From AG1 sp035559775 (GTDB lineage Archaea > Thermoproteota > Thermoprotei_A > Sulfolobales > AG1), in NCBI GenBank assembly GCA_035559775.1, contig DATMAU010000032.1, forward strand, positions 1 through 26,963: a stretch of DNA of 26,963 bases. The letters are read 5' to 3'. Positions 15,494-23,403 of the stretch are shown here, piece after piece. Within the stretch, counting starts at the first letter, position 1. Each line of letters starts with the position of its first letter. The notes under the pieces are model-generated. The model ran no database searches. It worked only from the letters and a program-made list of their open reading frames with translations, and was not told the origin of the DNA. A program made the position numbers and the translations under genes.

Positions 15494-16462
15494 CTATTCT
15501 GTCACGTCAGTCACTCCGGTCTCGGTTATCATGAATATAGCCTCTCCCTCGGGTAGATGGGGTGCGTCTATAACCCTCGCTATCCTCTTGTTCCCTCTAC
15601 TCTTTCTAAGCTGGACCCTGACTCCGGGTGCATGTCCAACTATATGGCCTCCAACAGCTACCGTGGGGTCTCCGTAGAATACGTCTGGTCTAGCCATTAC
15701 CTGGTTTGTTACTACAGCCGCTATGTTGAAGACCTCTGCTAGGTTTTGGAGCTGGTGTAGGTGTTTGTTAAGCTTCTGCTGCCTCACAGCCAGGTTCTCT
15801 CTTCCAGGGTATTCTGCCCTGAAGTGCCCTGTCACCGAGTCAATTATAACTAGCTTTATATTCTTCTCGGGTATGAGTTCTCTGAGCTCTTCAACTATAG
15901 CCATCTGGTGATCGCTGCTAACAGCCCTTATAAAGTAGATCTTATCCATGACCTCGTCAGGGTCTAGACCCTTCCCCCTGGCCATAGCCTCGATCCTCTC
16001 CCACCTGAAGGTCCCCTCGGTATCTATATATACAGCCGTCCCTCCAAGACCGCCTTTCTCGACAGGGAGCTGGACGTTTACTGCTAGCTGGTGGCAGAGC
16101 TGTGTCTTCCCAGTACCAAACTCTCCGAAGAACTCTGTGATCGTCTTCGTCTCCACGCCTCCTCCTAGGAGCTGGTCGAGGGCTTTACTCCCGGTGGTTA
16201 TTCTACCTATATTCATCCTCTCCAGCTTAACCTCCTTGGCTGTTTTGAACCTGATGTCCAGGGCCTCTCTAGCAGCGTTTATGATCTTCATAGCTGTTGG
16301 GAGGGGTATTCCTAGCGTTACACTAAGATCCTGAGCACTAGCTGTTACCAGAGATTCGAGGCTCGTGTAGCCGGAATCCTTAAGCTTAGCCACAATGCTC
16401 GGCGATATATCTAGATCGTCGATGCTCCTTATCTTCTTACCAGCTTTACCCTCACCCTGCAC
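15494..16462 (-). CDS. radA: DNA repair and recombination protein RadA
   Basis: Archaeal RecA/Rad51 recombinase forming filaments on single-stranded DNA and driving strand exchange. Seen in order: helix-hairpin-helix N-terminal domain (about 11-70), oligomerisation motif FKTA (72-75), Walker A GEFGTGKT (113-120), Walker B LVIIDS (204-209), DNA-binding loop L1 around RAEYPGRENLAVRQQ, and L2 around NQVMARPDVFYGDPTVAVGG. Length (322) is typical. Start GTG 16462; a TATA-like AATATTTAG lies at about 16492-16500, and a perfect 18-bp palindrome lies between it and the start. It is divergent from the DUF131 gene. Not RadB, because the HhH domain and full core are present. Confidence 0.97.
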   Translation of the reverse strand: MQGEGKAGKKIRSIDDLDISPSIVAKLKDSGYTSLESLVTASAQDLSVTLGIPLPTAMKIINAAREALDIRFKTAKEVKLERMNIGRITTGSKALDQLLGGGVETKTITEFFGEFGTGKTQLCHQLAVNVQLPVEKGGLGGTAVYIDTEGTFRWERIEAMARGKGLDPDEVMDKIYFIRAVSSDHQMAIVEELRELIPEKNIKLVIIDSVTGHFRAEYPGRENLAVRQQKLNKHLHQLQNLAEVFNIAAVVTNQVMARPDVFYGDPTVAVGGHIVGHAPGVRVQLRKSRGNKRIARVIDAPHLPEGEAIFMITETGVTDVTE

Positions 16463-16470
16463 TCCTAATC

Positions 16471-16488
16471 CCCAAATTAATATTTGGG
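16471..16488 (-). promoter_or_regulatory. Perfect palindrome in the radA promoter/leader
   Basis: CCCAAAT TAAT ATTTGGG: 7-bp perfect arms around a 4-bp spacer. It sits between the putative TATA box and the GTG of radA, 9 bp before the start, covering the predicted transcription start. It could be a dimeric repressor site or a leader hairpin. Confidence 0.45.
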
Positions 16489-16607
16489 AACGCTAAATAT
16501 TAGCATTAGCCGTGGTGTTTTTCACAGCCCGGTACGTAAGATCAACAGCTTTAGGCATCGCAGTAGTGGCTAAATAGCTTTTGAGCACATATAGAGAATG
16601 GATATCC

Positions 16608-16874
16608 ATGGATACAGGGTTAGCAGCCCTCGTGCTCGCTCTGGTCGGTGTGCTGTTAATAGGACTCGGGGTCTTTGTAACTCTCTACCAGAGGCCTAGA
16701 CACGGGGCTCCTGAGGGTGAGGGTAGGGCGTATGGTGTTCTACTCATAGGGCCTTTCCCAGTAATTATTAAGGGGAAGGGGTCTACTACGTGGCTCATGT
16801 TGATAGTATTTCTAACCATAGTCCTAGTCATGATAACCATCGTGCTGATAAGTATACCCGGTATAATAAGCTGA
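16608..16874 (+). CDS. DUF131 family small membrane protein
   Basis: An 88-residue archaeal membrane protein with two transmembrane helices (about residues 4-26 and 63-86) and a short polar loop containing GVLLIGPFPVIIKG, the family hallmark. Function is not known; the family is conserved across archaea. ATG 16608 is chosen because the TATA-like CTAAATAG at 16570-16577 predicts a transcript start near 16599; TTG 16581 would add nine residues but would then precede the transcript start. It heads a plus-strand run with dtdA and the RNase Z homologue; a separate TATA before dtdA suggests it need not be co-transcribed. Confidence 0.75.
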   Translation: MDTGLAALVLALVGVLLIGLGVFVTLYQRPRHGAPEGEGRAYGVLLIGPFPVIIKGKGSTTWLMLIVFLTIVLVMITIVLISIPGIIS

Positions 16875-16949
16875 CTAGCATATAGCAATACTCAGCTCTA
16901 GAGGGTATGGCGCTTATTAATCCTGCTGTGAAGGCTTATGTGAGGAGCA

Positions 16950-17783
16950 ATGGTTATAGGCTTCGCTTACAGTGTTAACGATATTGCTGGAAGAGGTATT
17001 GCTGAGAAGCTTGTTGAGATCCTGGGTCTCGAGTGCTCAGAGCCTCTTCAGGGAAGGGCTAGAAGGATCTGTGGGGAGTCTCCCAGAGTGGCTGGGTTTA
17101 TAGATGATGTGATATATCTAGAATATCTCGATACCTATTTTAATGGATACACAGGCGTTGTTGTGCTCTCAAGGCATAGGGCAGCGTCAGGGATGCCTAG
17201 TATCACGGTACACTATACTGGGAACCCGGGGGACAGTGCTCTATACGGTGGTAGACCCTGGAAGCTTGGTATCAGTTTCCCTAGCCTTGGATCCTCTCTC
17301 CTCTATATGGTTAACTCGGAGACGACTTCTAGAGGATCTGGTTTCTTCAGCATATCTTATGAGGCGACACACCATGGGCCGACTGACAATGCTGTCCCAG
17401 TGGTTTTTGCCGAGATAGGATCTTCTGAGAAGGAGTGGGGTTTGGAGGAGGCTCACGAAATCTGGGCTAGAGCGATTGCCAAGACTCTGGATAGTAGGAT
17501 TAGGTGTTCGTCGATATCGATCGGTCTTGGGGGTAATCATTACCCTGCGAGGTTTACAGAGCTTACTCTATATAAGAATGTGTGTTTCGGTCACATAATA
17601 CCGAGATATGTTCTTAAAAATCTAAGCGAGGATGCCGTGGGCAGCGTGGTTGAGCAGGCTATTCTAGCCAGTGCCGAGAAGATTGAGAAGATATATATGG
17701 AGGAGAAGGCTGCCCAGGCAAGTAAGGTGAGGATCATAGAGGGTATTGCTGAGAAACTCAACATAGACATGGAGATCCTCTGA
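16950..17783 (+). CDS. dtdA: D-aminoacyl-tRNA deacylase, archaeal DTD2 type
   Basis: Hydrolyses D-amino acids from mischarged tRNA, protecting translation; DTD2 is the archaeal and plant form and binds zinc. Seen: LSRHRAASGMPSITVHYTGN near residues 73-92, YEATHHGPTDN (catalytic His region), GLGGNHYPARFT and FGHIIPRY, in the family order. Length (277) is normal, ending in a helical tail rich in Glu and Lys. ATG 16950 follows TGAGGAG closely; CTTATTAAT at 16913-16921 is a possible TATA box. The RNase Z homologue starts 15 bp after the stop, so the pair probably forms an operon of tRNA processing and proofreading functions. Confidence 0.92.
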   Translation: MVIGFAYSVNDIAGRGIAEKLVEILGLECSEPLQGRARRICGESPRVAGFIDDVIYLEYLDTYFNGYTGVVVLSRHRAASGMPSITVHYTGNPGDSALYGGRPWKLGISFPSLGSSLLYMVNSETTSRGSGFFSISYEATHHGPTDNAVPVVFAEIGSSEKEWGLEEAHEIWARAIAKTLDSRIRCSSISIGLGGNHYPARFTELTLYKNVCFGHIIPRYVLKNLSEDAVGSVVEQAILASAEKIEKIYMEEKAAQASKVRIIEGIAEKLNIDMEIL

Positions 17784-17798
17784 GGGCTTGATAGCACT

Positions 17799-18554
17799 AT
17801 GATGAAACTCTATTTCCTAGGAACAGGGGCTGGAGCGCCAACTGCTAAGAGATGGGCTTCTTCCATAGCTATTTCAGTCTCATCATCATACTACCTACTC
17901 GACTGTGGAGAGGGCTGCCAGCTTAGAATGTCCTCTCTAGGTATCTCCCCTCTAAGGATAGCTGCCATATTTATCACCCACGCTCATGGGGATCACGTGC
18001 TCGGCCTCGCCCCTCTGGTTGAGAGCATGTCCCACCATGGAAGGAGGGATCCTCTCTATTTAGTAGCACCACAGGGTGTGGATCGTTTGGTGGGGGAGAC
18101 TATAAAGATCACGGGTGGTGGCGTGGATTTCGATCTCATTGTTAGGAGTCCGAGCGATGGTTATGATGATAGGAATATCTCTGTCAAGGGTTATAGAGTG
18201 TGCCATAGCACTGAGAGCTGGGGCTATAGATTATCGATCAAGAAAAAGAAGCTTGACATATGCTATACAGGAGATACTATGGCATGTAGGGAGGTTATTG
18301 AAGCTTGTAGAGGCGTGGATATACTGATCCATGAGGCTACCTTTACCCAGGAGAACGAGGCTGAAGCGAGATCCTATATGCACTCAACAGCCAGGGAAGC
18401 TGCTAGAGCAGCGTTGGAGGTTGGTGCTAGATATCTCTACCTAACCCATATAAGCTCTCGCATCAAGGATCCAGAGGGTCTTGTTAGAGAGGCTAGGGAG
18501 GTTTTTAAAAACACGAGGGTCGCTAGCGATATGATGGTAACATATGTATTATAG
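17799..18554 (+). CDS. rnz: RNase Z-like metallo-beta-lactamase (short form)
   Basis: Metallo-beta-lactamase fold hydrolase, probably the tRNA 3'-end endonuclease. Seen: LGTGAGAPTAKRWAS at the N-terminus, zinc motif THAHGDH (His61, His63, Asp65, His66), a third His in VCHSTESWGYRL, YTGDT with the bridging Asp, HEATF, HSTAREAA and a final LTHISSR. At 251 residues it is shorter than usual (about 280-310): the stretch between WGYRL and YTGDT is only about 12 residues, so the flexible arm that grips the tRNA elbow appears to be missing. It could therefore be a truncated-arm RNase Z or a related hydrolase of this family. It follows dtdA by 15 bp. Confidence 0.8.
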   Translation: MMKLYFLGTGAGAPTAKRWASSIAISVSSSYYLLDCGEGCQLRMSSLGISPLRIAAIFITHAHGDHVLGLAPLVESMSHHGRRDPLYLVAPQGVDRLVGETIKITGGGVDFDLIVRSPSDGYDDRNISVKGYRVCHSTESWGYRLSIKKKKLDICYTGDTMACREVIEACRGVDILIHEATFTQENEAEARSYMHSTAREAARAALEVGARYLYLTHISSRIKDPEGLVREAREVFKNTRVASDMMVTYVL

Positions 18555-18633
18555 CCTCAAACCACAGGGTCTGATCCTCCACATGGTTTAATAGATTATA
18601 TAACTGATACTAGTTTACTCACTCTATCTTGTA

Positions 18634-18693
18634 TACATATCTGTATAAATACATATGCTTATATACCCCTTAATACAAGAATACGGGGTGAGG
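18634..18693 (+). promoter_or_regulatory. Promoter, flanking repeats and RBS of the Mo-hydroxylase operon
   Basis: A strong TATA box TATAAATA (18644-18651) is flanked by two copies of TACATAT at 18634-18640 and 18650-18656, 16 bp apart, a plausible regulator site overlapping TBP binding. The ribosome-binding site GGGGTGAGG (18685-18693) precedes the TTG start at 18696. A second TATA-like CTTATATACC (18658-18667) would start transcription inside the RBS and is less likely. The 80 bp before this hold nothing recognisable. Confidence 0.5.
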
Positions 18694-18695
18694 CT

Positions 18696-19193
18696 TTGGA
18701 GGCCCTTGAGAAGGTTAGAATCACTGTTAAGGTTAACGGCAAGATCTACACTCACGATGTAGACCCCAGGCTCTTGCTGGTGCACTACATAAGAGACTAT
18801 CTAGGGCTTACTGGGACGCATGTGGGGTGCGATACATCTAACTGCGGAGCATGTACCGTGATACTCAATGGCAAGGCTGTAAAATCATGCACACTATACG
18901 CCTTCATGGCAGATGGTGGCGAGATACTAACAGTAGAGGGGTTGGAGAGGGACGGCAAGCTCCACCCGATCCAGGAGGCGTTCTGGGAGAACCACGCTCT
19001 CCAATGCGGCTTCTGCACTCCTGGGATGATAATGGCCCTCTATGACTTCCTCGGCAGGAACCCGAAGCCTACGGAGGAGGAGGTTAGAAGGGCTATTGAG
19101 GGTAACCTGTGCAGGTGTACGGGTTATCAAAACATAGTTAAGGCGGCTCTATGGGCTGCTGAGAGAATGAGGGGTGGGGGTGGTGATGAGTGA
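18696..19193 (+). CDS. coxS: Mo-hydroxylase small subunit, [2Fe-2S] (CoxS/CutC family)
   Basis: Electron-transfer subunit of a xanthine-oxidase-family molybdenum hydroxylase. All eight cluster cysteines are present: Cys45, Cys50, Cys53 and Cys65 in the plant-ferredoxin-like N-terminal domain (GCDTSNCGAC ... SC) and Cys104, Cys107, Cys139 and Cys141 in the helical domain (QCGFCTPGM ... NLCRCTGY). Length 165 is normal. TTG 18696 has a strong GGGGTGAGG upstream. It overlaps the large-subunit gene by 4 nt (ATGA/GTGA type), so translation is coupled. The order small-large-medium differs from the medium-small-large order of classical bacterial cox operons. Confidence 0.95.
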   Translation: MEALEKVRITVKVNGKIYTHDVDPRLLLVHYIRDYLGLTGTHVGCDTSNCGACTVILNGKAVKSCTLYAFMADGGEILTVEGLERDGKLHPIQEAFWENHALQCGFCTPGMIMALYDFLGRNPKPTEEEVRRAIEGNLCRCTGYQNIVKAALWAAERMRGGGGDE

Positions 19194-21559
19194 GCTTTAT
19201 ATATAGGGCTAGGCAGGCTCGGCATATTGGGAAGCCTGTTAAGAGGAAAGAGGATCCTAGGCTTATAACGGGGAGGGGGCTATATGTTGATGATATAAAG
19301 CTTCCAGGCATGCTCTACGCAGCATTCGTAAGATCCCCGTATCCTCACGCAAAGATAAAGAGTATTGATGCTTCAAGGGCCCAGAAGATCCCCGGCGTTG
19401 TTGGTGTGTTTACAGGCAACGATCTTAGGGGGAAGATCGGTCCCATACCCACGGGCTGGATGCTAACGGGAGCAGATCTCAAGGTTCCTGAATGGCCTGC
19501 TGTTTCATATGATAGGGTTAGGTTTGTCGGAGAGATAGTTGCTGTTGTTGTTGCACAGGATCCCTATGTTGCTAGAGATGCTGCCGACGCTGTTGAGGTT
19601 GATTACGAGCCTCTCCCCGCTGTTGTGAGGTCTGAGGATGCTATAAAACCCGGGGCTCCGCAGCTCCACGAGGGTGTTCCTAACAATGTGGCTTTTAGGT
19701 GGAGGCTGAGGGGTGGGGAGGATTTCGATGAGGTTGCTAGAAAGGCTGGGAGGGTTATTAGGCAGAGGATGATCAATCAGAGGCTGATCCCATCGGCTAT
19801 GGAGCCTAGGGGGGCTATTGCTGAGTATAATAGATATACTGGGGAGCTTACAATGTGGATCACCACGCAGAACCCCCATGTCCACAGACTCTTCCTCTCA
19901 GGGATCCTCGGTATCCCTGAGAACAAGATCAGGGTTATAGCACCAGATGTGGGTGGGGGCTTTGGAAGCAAGATCCCCGTATACCCCCTCGAGGCGATCG
20001 TTGGGAGGATGGCGATAGATCTCGGGAGGCCTGTTAAGTATGTTGAGACCAGGAGAGAGAACTTTATGGGAACAATACACGGGAGAGATCATGTAGAGGA
20101 CGTAGAGGTTGCAGTAGATAGCGAGGGCCACGTACACGGGATCAGGGTAAGAACGCTGGCTAACATGGGGGCTTATCTAAGCACAGCAGCGCCAGGGGTT
20201 CCAACAATACTGTTTGGTACAATGCTCTCCGGACCCTATAAGATAAGATCCGTTGATGTTGAGGTGACAGGTGTATTCACAAACACGACACCCGTAGACG
20301 CCTATAGAGGGGCTGGGAGGCCTGAAGCAACATATATCCTTGAGAGAGCCATGGATCTTGTAGCTAGAGAGCTTAAGCTAGACCCAGCCGAGGTTAGGAG
20401 GAGGAACCTAATACCAGAAGCGCCCTATACTGCTGTGACAGGGCTTGTATATGATAGTGGTAAGTATCTCGAAGTGTTTGAGAGAGCCCTCAAGTTGGTG
20501 GACTATGATGGTTGGAGAAAGAAGCAGGAAGAGAGTAGAAAAGAGGGGAGGCTGATCGGAATAGGGATAGCATCATATATAGAGATGTGTGGACTCGCAC
20601 CCTCAAGAATAGCTAGAGCAACCGGGTTTGGTATGGGGCTGTGGGAGAGCGCTATAGTGAGGATCCATCCAAGCGGTAAGGTGACCGTGTTCACAGGTGC
20701 AAGCCCCCATGGGCAGGGAGAGGATATAGCGTTCGCACAGATCGTTGCCGAGGAGCTCGGGATCTCTCCCGACGATGTCGAGGTGGTGCACGGGGACACA
20801 GCGCTGGTTCAGTTCGGCCTAGGCACCTATGGGAGCAGAACAACGCCTGTTGGTGGGGGCGCTATAGCGCTCGCGGCTAGAAGGGTTAAGGAGAAGGCGC
20901 GCAGGATAGCAGCAGCCCTCCTCGAGGCTAGGGAGGAGGATGTCATGGTTGAGGGTTCTAAGTTCTACGTTAAAGGGGTTCCCGAGAAGTTCGTCACATT
21001 ACAGCAGGTTGCCCTTGCAGCATATGCTGCTGATAAGCTGCCACCTGGTGTTGAGCCCGGGCTTGAGGCTACCGTGTTCTACGATCCTGAGAACTTCACC
21101 TTCCCCTACGGGACGCATGTAGCTGTAGTAGAGATCGATAGGGAGACCGGGGCTGTCAAGATCCTGAGGTATGTTGCTGTAGACGATGCCGGTGTGATCG
21201 TGAACCCAATGCTGGCGGAAGGGCAGGTTATAGGAGGAGCTCTCCAGGGGATAGCTCAAGCCCTGTATGAGGGGGCTGTCTATGATGATAGTGGTAACTT
21301 GCTAACGACAGGTTTCAATGACTATTTAATACCAACTGCTAAGGAGGCCCCCAAGATCGAGTCTTACTTCTACGAGACACCCTCGCCCCACAACCCGGTT
21401 GGTGTGAAGGGTATTGGGGAGACAAGCACTATAGCGTCAACACCCGCGGTTGTTAACGCTGTTCTCGACGCCCTAGCACACCTCGGCATTAGGCATATGG
21501 ATATGCCCTTACTCCCAAGCAAGATATATTCAGCATTGAGGGAGAAGGGGGTGGTGTGA
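19190..21559 (+). CDS. coxL: Mo-hydroxylase large subunit, form II CoxL-like (aldehyde / unknown substrate)
   Basis: Molybdopterin-binding catalytic subunit of the xanthine-oxidase family. Seen: GKPVKRKEDPRLITGRG start, PDVGGGFGSK (253-261), the active-site loop AYRGAGR (371-377), HGQGED, and the catalytic Glu744 in GIGETST. AYRGAGR is the form II signature; true aerobic CO dehydrogenases (form I) have AYxCSFR with the Cu-binding Cys, which is absent here. The enzyme is therefore unlikely to be a CO dehydrogenase, and an aldehyde such as glyceraldehyde (as in Sulfolobales) is a reasonable substrate. Length 789 is normal. ATG/GTG start overlaps coxS by 4 nt; the 3' end overlaps or abuts coxM. 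Confidence 0.93.
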   Translation: MSFIYRARQARHIGKPVKRKEDPRLITGRGLYVDDIKLPGMLYAAFVRSPYPHAKIKSIDASRAQKIPGVVGVFTGNDLRGKIGPIPTGWMLTGADLKVPEWPAVSYDRVRFVGEIVAVVVAQDPYVARDAADAVEVDYEPLPAVVRSEDAIKPGAPQLHEGVPNNVAFRWRLRGGEDFDEVARKAGRVIRQRMINQRLIPSAMEPRGAIAEYNRYTGELTMWITTQNPHVHRLFLSGILGIPENKIRVIAPDVGGGFGSKIPVYPLEAIVGRMAIDLGRPVKYVETRRENFMGTIHGRDHVEDVEVAVDSEGHVHGIRVRTLANMGAYLSTAAPGVPTILFGTMLSGPYKIRSVDVEVTGVFTNTTPVDAYRGAGRPEATYILERAMDLVARELKLDPAEVRRRNLIPEAPYTAVTGLVYDSGKYLEVFERALKLVDYDGWRKKQEESRKEGRLIGIGIASYIEMCGLAPSRIARATGFGMGLWESAIVRIHPSGKVTVFTGASPHGQGEDIAFAQIVAEELGISPDDVEVVHGDTALVQFGLGTYGSRTTPVGGGAIALAARRVKEKARRIAAALLEAREEDVMVEGSKFYVKGVPEKFVTLQQVALAAYAADKLPPGVEPGLEATVFYDPENFTFPYGTHVAVVEIDRETGAVKILRYVAVDDAGVIVNPMLAEGQVIGGALQGIAQALYEGAVYDDSGNLLTTGFNDYLIPTAKEAPKIESYFYETPSPHNPVGVKGIGETSTIASTPAVVNAVLDALAHLGIRHMDMPLLPSKIYSALREKGVV

Positions 21560-22449
21560 CAATGTACCCGCCTAGGTTTTCACTCATAGTCCCCTCAACC
21601 CTCGACGAGGCCCTCGAGATCCTGGGCAAGTATGGAGAGAACGCAAAGATCCTTGCTGGTGGGCACAGCCTGATACCCCTGATGAAGCTGAGATTAGCAT
21701 CGCCAAAATATATAGTATATATTGGGAAGCTGCAGGGGCTATCTTATATAAGAGAAGAGGCTGGTAGAATATACATAGGCGCCCTCACGACCCACGCAAC
21801 AATAGAATCCTCAGATCTCCTGGCGAGGAGAAACCCACTCTTATCTGAGACAGCTTCTAAGATAGGGGATCTCCAGGTTAGAAATATGGGCACAATAGGT
21901 GGTAGCCTAGCCCATGCAGACCCGGCTGCGGATTACCCCGCAGCTATGATGGCCCTTGACGCGGAGATCGTTGCTAAAAGTGTGCGGGGCGAGAGGGTTA
22001 TCAAAGCGAGCGATTTCTTTAAGGGACCGTTCACTACAGCGCTAAGGAGTGACGAGCTATTAGTGGAGGTCAGGGTACCGGCTCTCAGCGGGTTCTTTGG
22101 AACAGCCTATGAGAAGCTTGTATTTAGAGCAACAGATTTCGCCATAGTTGGTGTTGCTGCCATGTTAGAGATAGACAAGGCTGGGACTATTGTTAAGGCT
22201 GGTGTTGGTCTCACTGGTGTTGGGAGCACCGCTGTGAGGGCTAAAGGGGTTGAGGAGGAGCTTGTTGGAAAACCGGCTAGTATTGATACTATAGTTAAAG
22301 CCTCAGCGAGAGCTTCTGAGAACCTTAACCCGCCGAGCGATATAAGGGCCTCTTCCGAGTATAGGAGAGCGATGGCTGTTGTTATGACTAGGAGGGCTCT
22401 CTCAAGAGCTCTAGAGGCAGCTAAGGCTAGGATGAAGGGTTATGGGTAA
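21556..22449 (+). CDS. coxM: Mo-hydroxylase medium subunit, FAD-binding (CoxM/CutB family)
   Basis: Passes electrons from the iron-sulfur subunit to an external acceptor. Seen: the two FAD motifs AGGHSLIPLMK (34-44) and TIGGSLAHADPAADYP (113-128), plus the C-terminal helical domain. Length 297 is normal. GTG 21556 overlaps the coxL stop by 4 nt; ATG 21562, two codons on, has GGTGGTG just upstream and may be the true start. It completes the three-subunit enzyme; the 41-bp gap after it contains a TATA-like TTTTTAAACA, so the next two genes may have an additional promoter. Confidence 0.94.
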   Translation: MTMYPPRFSLIVPSTLDEALEILGKYGENAKILAGGHSLIPLMKLRLASPKYIVYIGKLQGLSYIREEAGRIYIGALTTHATIESSDLLARRNPLLSETASKIGDLQVRNMGTIGGSLAHADPAADYPAAMMALDAEIVAKSVRGERVIKASDFFKGPFTTALRSDELLVEVRVPALSGFFGTAYEKLVFRATDFAIVGVAAMLEIDKAGTIVKAGVGLTGVGSTAVRAKGVEEELVGKPASIDTIVKASARASENLNPPSDIRASSEYRRAMAVVMTRRALSRALEAAKARMKGYG

Positions 22450-22490
22450 CCCGCATTTAGCACTTTTTAAACACTGAGTCTGTTCTTATT

Positions 22491-23396
22491 TTGGCGATAT
22501 CCGGGTTGGATATGGATCTGAATAGTATAACGGTTGAGGATGTGGTTAGGATCCTCTCAAGCGTTGGTTACGTTGCTGACAAGAGGATCGCTACAGCTGT
22601 TTTCCTAGCAATAAGGCTTGAAAAGCCCCTGCTAGTCGAGGGTGAGCCCGGCTGTGGTAAGACGGAGTTGGCTAAGGCGTTGGCGGAGGGGCTTGGGGCT
22701 GAGCTTATAAGGCTCCAGTGCTATGAGGGGCTTGATGCTTCTAAGGCTCTCTATGAGTGGGATTATCCGAGGCAGCTGATAGCTATAAGGCTTCTTGAGA
22801 GGTTTGCCAAGCCCGAGGAGATAGAGAAGGAGATCTATAGCGAGAAGTATCTATTGAAAAGGCCCCTTTTAAGGGCTGCTACTAGTAATAGTGAGAAGCC
22901 ACCTGTCCTCTTGATAGATGAGGTTGATAGGGCTGATGAGGAGTTCGAGGCACTCTTACTAGAATTCCTCTCAGAGTTTCAAATAACGGTGCCCGAGATA
23001 GGTACTATAAAGGCTTCTAAGAAACCCATAGTTATACTCACATCAAACAGGACTAGAGAGGTTGGTGACGGGCTTAGGAGGAGATGCCTATACCTCTACA
23101 TATCATATCCAGAGAGGGAGAGGGAGCTCGAGATCCTGAGGAGAAAAGTCCCAGGGATCTCTGAGAAGCTTGCCAACGAGGTTGTTGATGCAGTGAGACT
23201 GATAAGATCTATCGATGGTGTTGTGAAGAAACCAGGGATCTCTGAGACCATAGAGTGGGCTAGGGCTCTCAAGGAGATGGGGTTTACAGAGCTTTCTGGA
23301 GAGGCTGTGAGGAACACGATCTCTGTGGTTCTAAAGCTCCCAGAGGATATAGAGAAGGTGGATATAGAGAGCCTGGTTTCTAAGGTTAAGAGGTAG
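22491..23396 (+). CDS. coxD: MoxR/CoxD-type AAA+ ATPase
   Basis: AAA+ chaperone which, with a VWA-domain partner, is needed for maturation of Mo-hydroxylase active sites in CO-dehydrogenase operons. Seen: Walker A GEPGCGKT (51-58), Walker B VLLIDEVDRAD (139-149), sensor-1 Asn in LTSNRTRE, and an arginine finger region GLRRRC. Length 301 is typical of MoxR. TTG 22491 lies about 25 nt after the TATA-like TTTTTAAACA (centre about 22467), so it may be leaderless; ATG 22512 is an alternative. It sits 41 bp after coxM and 7 bp before coxE. Its specific client here is inferred from context. Confidence 0.9.
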   Translation: MAISGLDMDLNSITVEDVVRILSSVGYVADKRIATAVFLAIRLEKPLLVEGEPGCGKTELAKALAEGLGAELIRLQCYEGLDASKALYEWDYPRQLIAIRLLERFAKPEEIEKEIYSEKYLLKRPLLRAATSNSEKPPVLLIDEVDRADEEFEALLLEFLSEFQITVPEIGTIKASKKPIVILTSNRTREVGDGLRRRCLYLYISYPERERELEILRRKVPGISEKLANEVVDAVRLIRSIDGVVKKPGISETIEWARALKEMGFTELSGEAVRNTISVVLKLPEDIEKVDIESLVSKVKR

Positions 23397-23403
23397 CCCT
23401 CTT

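Noticed and set aside
19190..21559. True aerobic carbon monoxide dehydrogenase
   Set aside because: The active-site loop is AYRGAGR, not AYxCSFR, so the Cu-binding Cys is missing.
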